64,000 bases of DNA, from NCBI GenBank assembly GCA_024403555.1, contig JAKSRP010000003.1, positions 40,003-104,002 on the forward strand, read 5' to 3'. Shown piece by piece: positions 43,658 to 52,700 of this stretch. Below the pieces are notes generated by a model that had not been told where the DNA came from, ran no database searches, and saw only the letters and a program-made list of their open reading frames with translations. The stretch is from Lachnospiraceae bacterium. GTDB lineage: Bacteria; Bacillota; Clostridia; Lachnospirales; Lachnospiraceae. How positions within the stretch are numbered: the first letter of the stretch is position 1; each line of letters begins with the position of its first letter. The position numbers were made by a program, and so were the translations under genes.

Positions 43658-44860
43658 ATGAGTATGAATCAGACTCCAAGAGGAGAACGCGTTCACATTG
43701 CATTATTTGGCAAGCGCAATGCGGGAAAATCAAGTGTGATCAATGCCATGACGAATCAGAATTTGGCAATTGTATCAGAAGTGAAGGGAACAACAACAGA
43801 CCCTGTTTACAAAGCGATGGAACTTCTTCCAATTGGTCCGGTAGTTGTAATTGATACTCCGGGACTAGATGACGAAGGAGAATTAGGTGAAAAAAGAGTA
43901 GAAAAGACGATGGAAGTACTTGCTAAAACCGATATTGCATTGGTCATTGTCGATAGTACAACCGGAATCTCTGCATTTGAAGAAGAACTGATTGAACAGC
44001 TTAAGAAAAGAACATTACCATATATCGTGGTTTACAATAAAAAAGACGAAAAAGACTTAACAGGCTCCATTGATGTAATGAATGGAATCTGTGTAAGTGC
44101 AGTAACGAAAGAAGGCATCGAAGAATTAAAGAACCGCATTGGAAGATTGATGCCGGAAGATGATCAGGCAAGAATTGTGGCTGATTTAGTGGAACCGAAT
44201 GATTTTGTTGTACTTGTAGTACCAATTGATAAAGCTGCACCAAAAGGAAGACTGATCTTACCTCAGCAGCAGACCATTCGTGATTTATTAGAAGCTGGTG
44301 CAGTATCTATTGTTGTAAAAGAGACAGAACTTGCCGATACTTTAAAAAATCTTGGGAAAAAGCCAAAACTGGTAATTACCGATTCTCAGGCATTTGGAAA
44401 AGTTTCCAAAGATACTCCAGAGGATATCTTGCTTACTTCTTTCTCTATCTTATTTGCCAGATTTAAAGGCGATTTAAAACAGGAAATTGAAGGCGTAAGA
44501 GCAGTCGAATCCTTAAAAGATGGTGCACGTATCTTAATTGCGGAAGGATGTACCCATCACAGACAGTGCGATGACATCGGAACGGTTAAGATTCCTAGAT
44601 GGTTAAGAGAATATACCGGTAAGGATTTCGTATTTGAAACAAGCAGTGGTAATAGTTTCCCTAAGGATTTGAGTAAATTTGACTTAGTCATCCATTGTGG
44701 TGGATGCACCTTAAATAAAAAAGAGATGAAACATCGACTCGCAGTTATTGAAGAGGCTGGTGTTCCAGTCGTAAATTACGGAATTATGATTGCCCAGATG
44801 CAGGGAATCTTAAAAAGAAGCATCAGTCCATTTCCACAATTGATGGATATTTTAGGATAA
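43658..44860 (+). CDS. hydF: [FeFe]-hydrogenase H-cluster maturation GTPase HydF
   Basis: Scaffold GTPase that carries the 2Fe precursor to apo-hydrogenase. 400 residues. GTPase with FGKRNAGKSS, DTPGLDDEGE and NKKDE; dimer domain; C-terminal iron-sulphur site with Cys/His in EGCTHHRQC and the HCGGCTLN motif. hydE and hydG are not in this window. AAAAAGGATG lies before the ATG. Confidence 0.95.
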   Translation: MSMNQTPRGERVHIALFGKRNAGKSSVINAMTNQNLAIVSEVKGTTTDPVYKAMELLPIGPVVVIDTPGLDDEGELGEKRVEKTMEVLAKTDIALVIVDSTTGISAFEEELIEQLKKRTLPYIVVYNKKDEKDLTGSIDVMNGICVSAVTKEGIEELKNRIGRLMPEDDQARIVADLVEPNDFVVLVVPIDKAAPKGRLILPQQQTIRDLLEAGAVSIVVKETELADTLKNLGKKPKLVITDSQAFGKVSKDTPEDILLTSFSILFARFKGDLKQEIEGVRAVESLKDGARILIAEGCTHHRQCDDIGTVKIPRWLREYTGKDFVFETSSGNSFPKDLSKFDLVIHCGGCTLNKKEMKHRLAVIEEAGVPVVNYGIMIAQMQGILKRSISPFPQLMDILG

Positions 44861-44872
44861 GGAAGCGTTAGT

Positions 44873-46729
44873 ATGAATCAGATGAATGAATCACAGCGCC
44901 TTGCTGTGGAGCATTTTCAGGGACCGATGATGGTTCTTGCCGGTCCAGGCAGTGGCAAGACGACCGTTATTACAAGAAGAACGAAATATCTGATTGAAGA
45001 ATATGGGGTAAATCCATCGAATATTTTAGTAATCACCTTTACAAAGGCTGCAGCCACAGAGATGAAGGAACGATTTTTTAAACTTATGGATGGAAGAGGC
45101 AATGGTGTATCCTTTGGAACCTTTCACGCCGTATTCTTTACTGTGCTTCGACATGCGTACGGATATCGCTTTGAGCATATTATCTCGGAAGAGCAGAAAA
45201 GACAGTTTATTCAGGAAATTATCGCAAGTGAACATATCGAGATGGGGGAAGATGCAGACTTTGTTTCTTCTATACTAAATGAGATTTCCTTAGTGAAAGG
45301 TGAGATGATTTCGCTAGAACATTATTATAGTAGTAATTGCAGCAATGAAATCTTTCAAACCCTTTATAATGGCTATGAGCAGAAGCTTCGTGCCAATCGT
45401 AAAATCGATTTTGATGATATGCTTGTCTTTACCTATGAGCTTTTTACGCAGCGTCCGGATATTCTAAGACAATGGCAGCAGAAGTTTCAATATATTTTAA
45501 TCGATGAATTTCAGGACATTAATCTCGTTCAGTATAAGATTATGCAAATGCTCGCAAAACCAGATAATCATCTCTTTATAGTGGGAGATGATGATCAGTC
45601 AATCTACCGTTTCCGTGGTGCAAAACCGGATATTATGCTTGGGTTTACCAAGGATTATCCGAATGCAAAGCGAGTACTGCTTGATAAAAACTATCGTTGT
45701 TCTACCGAAATACTAAACGAAGCGCAGAAGGTAATCACACAGAATGCGAAGCGTTTTCCAAAAGAGCTTGAGGCCTGCTGTGGCAGCCAAAAACCCGTCC
45801 GTTATGTGAAGGTGAGAAATCAGTTTGAGGAAAATCAATACATTGTGGATCATTTGAGAAATTATGTAAAACAGGGTGGACAATTAAGCGACTGTGCCGT
45901 TCTTTTTCGAACCAATATTCAACCTCGACTATTAATCGGGAAACTGATGGAATACAATCTGCCATTCGTGATGAAGGATGGATTTCCGAATTTATTTGAA
46001 CACTGGATTGCAAGAGATTTGATCACTTATATGCAGGTGGCCAGAGGCAACCGTGAGCGAAAGAAGATTTTAAGCATCATCAACCGACCAAACCGTTATG
46101 TGGGAAGAGATTATTTAACACAGTCACAGATTTCTTTTTCAGAACTTAAGCTTTTATATTCTGAGATGAGCTGGATGGAAGAACGCATCGAGCAGTTTGA
46201 GAATGATCTTTCCTTTATCAAGACCTTAAATCCATATGGAGCGATTCTTTATATCAGAAAGTCCGTAGGTTACGATGATTTTATCAAAGAATATGCAGCA
46301 TTTCGCAAGATGAATGTCGATGAGCTTAAGGATATTTTAGAGGAAATCCAGCAAAGTGCGAAAGGCTATCAGACTTTTGAAGAATGGATGGAATATATCA
46401 ATCAATTTGGCGAAGAATTAAAGAAACAAAAGTTTGCAAAAAAAGAAGAGCTACCAGATGGAGTCATGCTCTCAACCATGCATGGGGCAAAAGGATTAGA
46501 GTATGATACCGTATTTATCATGGATGTGGTGGATGAGATCGTTCCATATAAGAAAGCAGTAAAGTCTGCAGATATTGCAGAAGAATGCAGAATGCTCTAT
46601 GTAGCAATGACGAGAGCAAAGAAGGATCTCTATTTGATGATTCCGGCGGAGCACAACAATAAAAAATATGCAATTTCAAGATTTCTTTCTTTTCATGAGA
46701 AGGAAGAGAAGTTAAGAAGGAGACGTTAG
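44873..46729 (+). CDS. UvrD/PcrA-type superfamily 1A DNA helicase
   Basis: ATP-driven 3'-5' helicase. 618 residues with all core motifs: GPGSGKTTVI (I), TFTKAAATEMKERF (Ia), LIDEFQDINLVQYKIM (II), VGDDDQSIYRFRGA (III), LDKNYRCSTEI (IV), LSTMHGAKGLEYDTVFI (V) and RMLYVAMTRAKKDLYL (VI). It is about 100 residues shorter than standard PcrA and lacks its long C-terminal tail, so a minor paralogue is likelier than the housekeeping PcrA. Two bases separate it from the next gene. Confidence 0.92.
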   Translation: MNQMNESQRLAVEHFQGPMMVLAGPGSGKTTVITRRTKYLIEEYGVNPSNILVITFTKAAATEMKERFFKLMDGRGNGVSFGTFHAVFFTVLRHAYGYRFEHIISEEQKRQFIQEIIASEHIEMGEDADFVSSILNEISLVKGEMISLEHYYSSNCSNEIFQTLYNGYEQKLRANRKIDFDDMLVFTYELFTQRPDILRQWQQKFQYILIDEFQDINLVQYKIMQMLAKPDNHLFIVGDDDQSIYRFRGAKPDIMLGFTKDYPNAKRVLLDKNYRCSTEILNEAQKVITQNAKRFPKELEACCGSQKPVRYVKVRNQFEENQYIVDHLRNYVKQGGQLSDCAVLFRTNIQPRLLIGKLMEYNLPFVMKDGFPNLFEHWIARDLITYMQVARGNRERKKILSIINRPNRYVGRDYLTQSQISFSELKLLYSEMSWMEERIEQFENDLSFIKTLNPYGAILYIRKSVGYDDFIKEYAAFRKMNVDELKDILEEIQQSAKGYQTFEEWMEYINQFGEELKKQKFAKKEELPDGVMLSTMHGAKGLEYDTVFIMDVVDEIVPYKKAVKSADIAEECRMLYVAMTRAKKDLYLMIPAEHNNKKYAISRFLSFHEKEEKLRRRR

Positions 46730-46731
46730 AT

Positions 46732-47211
46732 ATGAATATATTGACATTTGCAGATGGAAAAGTGGTTCAGTTTATTACTTATGCAACCTCGAAAGAAACA
46801 GGATGCACGGAGGTTGTTTATCAGGAGATGAATCCCCCTTATCTAGTGTATACAATAGAAGAAAGCCGTTTCAATGCTTTGTTAGAAGGCAGCGAAAAGC
46901 TTAGTGAGGAACCAGTGGCAAATGCATCTGCAAATGCGACGCCAGTTTCTAAGCCGGTATCTGAGACGAAGACAAAGCAACAGCTTTTAAGAGATAAAAA
47001 AATCTGCATCATGGAGCAGTTCTTTGATGCAGAGACTTTTAAAGACAAAATTCGTATCTTAGAGATCAACCGTGAAGATATTACATCCGATCAATTAGAG
47101 CTTATGGCTGCTGCGATGGATGAATATATTGAAGGCGTAGATCAGGATGAGTTATTCTTTTCCTTTATGCAGGTGCTCAAGATGAGAGCAAGATTTGAAT
47201 CTGACAGATAA
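46732..47211 (+). CDS. hypothetical protein coupled to the helicase
   Basis: 159 residues, not recognised. A beta-rich start (ILTFADGKVVQFITYATSK) is followed by an Ala/Asn/Thr/Pro linker (~62-80) and a helical C-terminal half (LLRDKKICIMEQFFDAETFKDKIRILEINREDIT). No signal or membrane helix. GGAG lies before the ATG inside the helicase end; tight coupling suggests it works with the helicase. Confidence 0.7.
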   Translation: MNILTFADGKVVQFITYATSKETGCTEVVYQEMNPPYLVYTIEESRFNALLEGSEKLSEEPVANASANATPVSKPVSETKTKQQLLRDKKICIMEQFFDAETFKDKIRILEINREDITSDQLELMAAAMDEYIEGVDQDELFFSFMQVLKMRARFESDR

Positions 47212-47212
47212 A

Positions 47213-47254
47213 AAGTGTGCTTCGCACACTTCGCGCCCGAGCGGAATGCGAAGC
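47213..47254. other. GC-rich double hairpin after the helicase operon
   Basis: AAGTGTGC 47213-47220, loop TTC, GCACACTT 47224-47231; overlapping it CTTCGC 47229-47234 pairs with GCGAAG 47248-47253. It contains GCCCGAGCG (47236-47244), shared with 21606-21614. Confidence 0.5.
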
Positions 47255-47270
47255 AATTTCCTATATGTTA

Positions 47271-47300
47271 AAAATGAGACCAGTTATCTGGTCTCATTTT
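47271..47300. terminator. bidirectional terminator
   Basis: AAAATGAGACCAG (47271-47283), loop TTAT, CTGGTCTCATTTT (47288-47300). T runs on both strands, between converging genes. Confidence 0.9.
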
Positions 47301-47647
47301 TATTCCATTCCTTCTAAATCCATCTCTTTCATGATTTCTTCGTAAGCGGCAGCAACTAATTCATATTCTTCGTCGCTTTCGATATTTTCTAAGATCATAG
47401 CGCCGTCTTCATCTTCGTCGTAACGATAAACTAATACATCATTTTCTTCATCGTCGCCTTCAATAGGAAGAAGTGCGATGTAATATCCATTATAGATGTC
47501 ATTTTCTTCTGGAAGCATAAACTGTGCAAGAATGATGCACTGAAGTTCGGTATCATCATCTAAAACAAGGTTGATGACTGCTTCCGGAGCGATAAAGTTT
47601 TCTAAATCTTCAAGATCAAATAATTCTTCATTTTCAAATTCGTTCAT
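47300..47647 (-). CDS. DUF1292 acidic protein
   Basis: 115 residues, nearly one third Asp/Glu, cytoplasmic. Contains the small beta-sheet of DUF1292 (LVLDDDTELQCIILAQFMLPEENDIYNGYYIALLPIEGDDEENDVLVYRY). Function unknown; related genes in Firmicutes often sit near yrrK/yrzB. Here it stands alone. AGAGGTGA precedes the start. Confidence 0.85.
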   Translation of the reverse strand: MNEFENEELFDLEDLENFIAPEAVINLVLDDDTELQCIILAQFMLPEENDIYNGYYIALLPIEGDDEENDVLVYRYDEDEDGAMILENIESDEEYELVAAAYEEIMKEMDLEGME

Positions 47648-47698
47648 AGTTCACCTCTGATATAAGTGTTTTTAAGTGTTACAAATAATATACTAGAA

Positions 47699-47727
47699 TT
47701 GACAGTGGAATTCAAGTATGATATAAG
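47699..47727 (+). promoter_or_regulatory. promoter of the AstE/AspA-like pair
   Basis: TTGACA 47699-47704, 17-base spacer, TATAAG 47722-47727. Confidence 0.85.
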
Positions 47728-47765
47728 AATGTTGAATAATCACATTTTATAGGAAAGATAATCAT

Positions 47766-48704
47766 ATGATAGAGACAATAGTATCGGTTCAGTTGCCGAT
47801 CAAAGAAGAATTGAATATTAAGAAGAATCGATTGCTTCCAAATGATTACACAGGAGAAGAAAAGAGACTCTGTATCGTTTCCGGAATTTACGGAGATGAA
47901 CTTGGTGGACAGTACATTTGCGCGGAGGTCATCCGAAGAGTAAAGGAAAATTACTCCTTTTTAAAAGGTGTCGTGGATGTCTATCCGGCAATTAATCCTC
48001 TCGGGTTAGATTCGAGAAACCGAGAAATTCCGGTTTTTGATCAGGATTACAATGCAGTATTTCCGGGATCCTTAGAGGGCGATCTGCCGGAATATACAGC
48101 CGCAAAGCTCATTGAAGACATCAAAGGTGCAGATTTTTGCATTGACGTACATTCTAGTAACGTTTTCTTAAAGGAATTACCACAGATTCGTGTGGGGATG
48201 GATGTGACTTCAGAAACGATAAAGCTGTGTAAGTCGTTAAATATGGACTTTATCTGGATTCATCCGTGTAATTTAGTGGATGAAGGAAGTCTCGCCTATT
48301 CGTTAAATGAGATTGGCGTACCTACGGTTGTGACCGAATCCGGAACCGCCTTTCGTATCAAATATAATTACTGTGAACAGGTAATTGAAGGCATTTTCTG
48401 CCTTATGAAGGAGATGGGAATCTGGGAAGGACCAACGATCACTCCTAGAAAATCGGTTGTCGTAACCGATGATGAAATCTGCTATTTAAACAGTGAATCG
48501 AGTGGACTTTTTGTCACCCATTATCATCTTTACAGTGAGGTAAAGAAGGGGGATGTCATTGGAGAGGTCATTAGGCCAATCTTAGGATCCGTGGAAGAAG
48601 AAATCATTGCGCCAGTGGATGGACTGATCATGACACTTCGTGAACATCCAAGTGTCATTGAAGGAACACAGGTAGCTCGCATTTGGACAAGGGAGGAAGC
48701 ATGA
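47766..48704 (+). CDS. AstE/AspA-like (succinylglutamate desuccinylase/aspartoacylase) protein
   Basis: 312 residues of M14-like fold. The zinc motif that normally reads G-x-His-G-(D/N)-E is here SGIYGDELGG: Tyr stands where the first zinc His is expected, with Glu kept. Later CIDVHSS supplies the third ligand His. A C-terminal beta domain (~225-312) resembles a biotinyl-lipoyl-like barrel. Possible substrates are N-acyl amino acids, but loss of a zinc ligand makes activity doubtful. Overlaps the next gene by ATGA. Confidence 0.8.
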   Translation: MIETIVSVQLPIKEELNIKKNRLLPNDYTGEEKRLCIVSGIYGDELGGQYICAEVIRRVKENYSFLKGVVDVYPAINPLGLDSRNREIPVFDQDYNAVFPGSLEGDLPEYTAAKLIEDIKGADFCIDVHSSNVFLKELPQIRVGMDVTSETIKLCKSLNMDFIWIHPCNLVDEGSLAYSLNEIGVPTVVTESGTAFRIKYNYCEQVIEGIFCLMKEMGIWEGPTITPRKSVVVTDDEICYLNSESSGLFVTHYHLYSEVKKGDVIGEVIRPILGSVEEEIIAPVDGLIMTLREHPSVIEGTQVARIWTREEA

Positions 48705-49657
48705 CAAAAGAAATCATTTATGAAATAGATCCTGGCTTTCGCTCTCAGTTTCAGATTACCGGATATCATTTTTATGGAAAGAAATCCGTAGAGGGGGACT
48801 ATGAAAAGTCAGCCTGTATCGTAGGAGCGATGCGAGGCAATGAATATCAGCAGCTCTATGCGTCATCTCTTTTGATTGATAAGCTGACTATGCTTGAAGA
48901 AGCCGGAGCCATTAGCTGGAATAATGAAATTTTAGTGATTCCGGCGGTAAATAGTCTTTCTATGAATGTGGGAAGCCGGTACTGGACTTCAGACAATTCG
49001 GATATTAACCGACAGTTTCCGGGGAATCCGCAGGGAGAACCTACCAGCCGTATTGCAGCAAGTGTGATGGAAGCAGCCAAAGGATATCGATATGAGATTC
49101 ATATTCCTTCTTCTTATTTAGAAGGAGAATTTCAGCCACATATTCGTATGATGCACAATGGACAAAAGAGTGCAAGTCTTGCAACCTTATTTGGACTTCC
49201 TTATGTTATGATCGGGGAAAAGCGTTCCTTTGATCATAAGACGTTAAATTATAACTGGCAGGAGATGGGCACAGAAAGCTTTTCCGTGTATACCTCAAGT
49301 ACGGATAAGGTGGATGATAGAGCGGCCAGACAGGCAGTGTCAGCCGTGCTTCGTTTTCTGACACGTATGGGAATTATCAAGTATAACTGTCACAATGGAT
49401 ATATTGCGAGCATTTTAAATGAAAGCGAATTAGCTTCCATAAAATCAGGCAATGCCGGATTTTTCCGTCCGCTTGCAAAGGTCGGAGATGAAGTGGAAAG
49501 AGGAGATCTGCTTGCAGAAATCATAGATCCTTATCATGGAAATGTGGTTTCAAGAATCCATGCATTAAGCGATGGAATTATCTTTTATTCCACGCAAAAG
49601 CCGGTTATTATGGAAAATTCCATTGTATTTAAGATTATTAAGAAATTGCATGAATAA
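48701..49657 (+). CDS. second AstE/AspA-like protein
   Basis: 318 residues, paralogue of the preceding gene. The zinc motif region is VGAMRGNEYQQ, with Arg at the first His position and Glu kept; YEIHIPSS holds the later His. The C-terminal barrel (~240-318) is shared. ATG 48701 overlaps the upstream stop; GGGAGGAAGC precedes it. The two proteins may form a hetero-oligomer. The RGNE variant appears, from memory, in many Firmicute relatives. Confidence 0.8.
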   Translation: MTKEIIYEIDPGFRSQFQITGYHFYGKKSVEGDYEKSACIVGAMRGNEYQQLYASSLLIDKLTMLEEAGAISWNNEILVIPAVNSLSMNVGSRYWTSDNSDINRQFPGNPQGEPTSRIAASVMEAAKGYRYEIHIPSSYLEGEFQPHIRMMHNGQKSASLATLFGLPYVMIGEKRSFDHKTLNYNWQEMGTESFSVYTSSTDKVDDRAARQAVSAVLRFLTRMGIIKYNCHNGYIASILNESELASIKSGNAGFFRPLAKVGDEVERGDLLAEIIDPYHGNVVSRIHALSDGIIFYSTQKPVIMENSIVFKIIKKLHE

Positions 49658-49674
49658 AATTTCTATGCTAATAT
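49646..49674 (+). promoter_or_regulatory. purL promoter (extended -10)
   Basis: TTGCAT 49646-49651, 17-base spacer, TGC-TAATAT ending 49674. The -35 overlaps the end of the upstream gene. Just after the expected start are two 10-base direct repeats (GGGATATTTT 49685-49694, GGGATATTAT 49695-49704). No purine riboswitch is seen. Confidence 0.65.
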
Positions 49675-49724
49675 ACCTTTGTTGGGGATATTTTGGGATA
49701 TTATAAAAGGAGATAAAGAAAAGA

Positions 49725-52700
49725 ATGAACAACGTAAGACGAATTTATGTTGAAAAGAAACCAGCGTATGCAGTAAAAGCAAAAGAGCTTTTTGAAGAAG
49801 TAAAAAGCTACTTAGAATTTGACATCACAGGTGTGAGAGTATTAATTCGTTATGACATCGAGAATGTTTCTGAAGATACTTACGAAAGATCTTTAAGAAC
49901 TATTTTTTCTGAAGCACCAGTTGATGATTTATATGAAGAAACATTTCCATTAGATGTGGATGAACAGGTATTTTCCGTTGAATACTTACCTGGACAGTTT
50001 GATCAGAGAGCAGACTCTGCAGAACAGTGTATCAAATTATTAAAAGAAGACGAAGAGCCAATCATTCGATCCGCTACTACTTATGTCATCAAAGGCGATA
50101 TCGATGCAGCTCAGCTTGAACAGATTAAGGGCTTTTGTATCAACCCGGTTGATTCAAGAGAAACCAATGAAGTAAAACCTGAAACTTTAGTTCAGGAATT
50201 TGAAGAACCGGAAGATGTAAAAATCTTAGCTGGTTTTACAACAATGGAAGAAGCTCCATTAAAAGAATTATATGATTCCTTTAGTCTTGCGATGACGTTC
50301 AAGGATTTCCTTCATATCCAGAATTATTTCCGTGATGAAGAAAACAGAGATCCATCCATGACAGAAATCCGTGTGTTAGATACTTACTGGTCTGACCACT
50401 GTCGTCATACAACCTTCTCTACAGAATTAACAGATATTACTTTCGAGGATGGCTATTATCGTGTGCCAATCGAAGGTACTTATAAGAGATATTTAAAGGA
50501 TTATGCAGATCTTTATGAAGGTCGTGACGACAAGTTTGTCTGCCTTATGGATATGGCCTTAATGGGTATGAAACGTCTGAAAAAAGAAGGCCTTTTAAAA
50601 GATCAGGAAGAATCTGATGAAATCAATGCTTGTAGTATTGTTGTTCCTGTAGAAATTGATGGAGAAACCGAAGAATGGTTAGTAAGCTTTAAGAATGAAA
50701 CTCATAACCATCCAACCGAAATCGAACCATTTGGTGGTGCTGCTACTTGTCTTGGTGGTGCGATCCGTGACCCATTATCCGGTCGTTCCTATGTATACCA
50801 GGCAATGCGTGTAACTGGTGCAGCAGATCCAACGGTTTCCTTAAAAGATACATTAGAAGGTAAATTACCACAGCGCAAGATTGTAACAGGCGCTGCTCAT
50901 GGTTACAGTTCCTATGGTAACCAGATTGGTCTTGCGACAGGTTTAGTAGATGAGATCTATCATCCAAATTATGTTGCAAAACGTCTTGAAATCGGTGCTG
51001 TAATGGGTGCTGCTCCAAGAAAGAATGTCATCCGTGAAACATCCGATCCAGGCGATATCATTATCTTACTTGGCGGACGTACCGGTCGTGATGGCTGCGG
51101 TGGTGCAACAGGTTCTTCAAAAGCGCATACAGTAGAATCTATTGATACTTGTGGTGCAGAAGTTCAGAAGGGTAACCCACCTACAGAACGTAAGATTCAG
51201 CGTTTATTCAGAAGAGAAGAAGTAAGCCGTTTAATTAAAAAATGTAATGACTTCGGTGCAGGCGGTGTATCCGTAGCCATCGGTGAATTAGCAGACGGTT
51301 TAGTTGTAGATTTAGATAAAGTTCCTAAGAAATATGCAGGTCTTGATGGTACAGAGCTTGCTATTTCCGAATCTCAGGAACGTATGGCTGTAGTAGTAGA
51401 TCCTAAGGATGTTGATCAGTTCTTAGCATACTCTGCAGAAGAAAACTTAGAAGCAGTTCCAGTTGCTGTAGTTACAGAAGAACCAAGATTAGTTCTTAAC
51501 TGGAGAGGCAAAGACATCGTTAACTTATCCCGTGCATTCCTTGATACCAATGGTGCACATCAGGAAACAACAGCAACCGTTGAGATGCCAGATTATAAGA
51601 ACAAATACATGGATCAGATCGATGTAAAAGATAACTTCCGTGAAACAATTCTTTCTACAATGAGCGATCTTAATGTATGTTCTAAGAAAGGTCTTGTTGA
51701 GATGTTCGACAGCTCCATCGGTGCTGGAACAGTAACAATGCCTTATGGTGGTAAATATCAGTTAACACCTATTCAGACTATGATCGCAAAATTACCTGTA
51801 TTAAAGGGTAAATGCGATACAATTACCATGATGAGCTATGGATATGATCCATATCTTTCTTCCTGGAGCCCATATCACGGTGCAGTTTATGCAGTTGTTC
51901 AGTCTGTTGCAAAAATCGTAGCATCCGGTGGTGACTTTAACACAATCCGTTTTACTTTCCAGGAATACTTCAAGCGTCTTCAGGAAGATCCAAAACGCTG
52001 GGGTCAGCCAGTCGCTGCTTTACTTGGTGCTTATGCTGCACAGATTGGATTTGGTCTTCCATCCATTGGTGGTAAAGACTCCATGTCCGGTACATTTAAC
52101 GAAATCGATGTACCACCAACATTAGTATCCTTTGCGGTCAATGTTTCCAAAGCAAATGAAGTAATCACTCCTGAATTAAAGGGACGTGGCAATAAATTAG
52201 TTCGAATCTGCATTCCAAAAGATCAGTACGGATTACCAGATTACGAAGGTACAAAACAGGTATACAATAAGATTCATCGATTAATGCAGTCAGGCAAGGT
52301 AAAATCCGCATATGCTGTTGGTTACGGCGGTACTTTAGAAGCTTGCGTTAAGATGGCACTCGGTAATAAGCTTGGTGTTCGTTTTGATGATGAAGTAAAT
52401 ATCCAGGATTTATTAGAAAAAACATATGGTGCGATCATCCTTGAAATTGATCCACATGCAATCAGAGATCTCGCAATGCCAGCATTATTAATTGGTACTG
52501 TTACAAGAACACAGGAATTCAGATTTACTGACAGTGCAGTTTCTGTAGATGAAGTAATTGATGCATGGACAGGCAGATTAGAAAGCGTTTATACAACAAA
52601 AACAGATGATGGCGACGAAGAACTCGCTACACCTATGTATAATAAAGCCAAGGTTTACGTTGCAAAACATAAGATTGCAAAACCAAAAGTATTCATTCCA

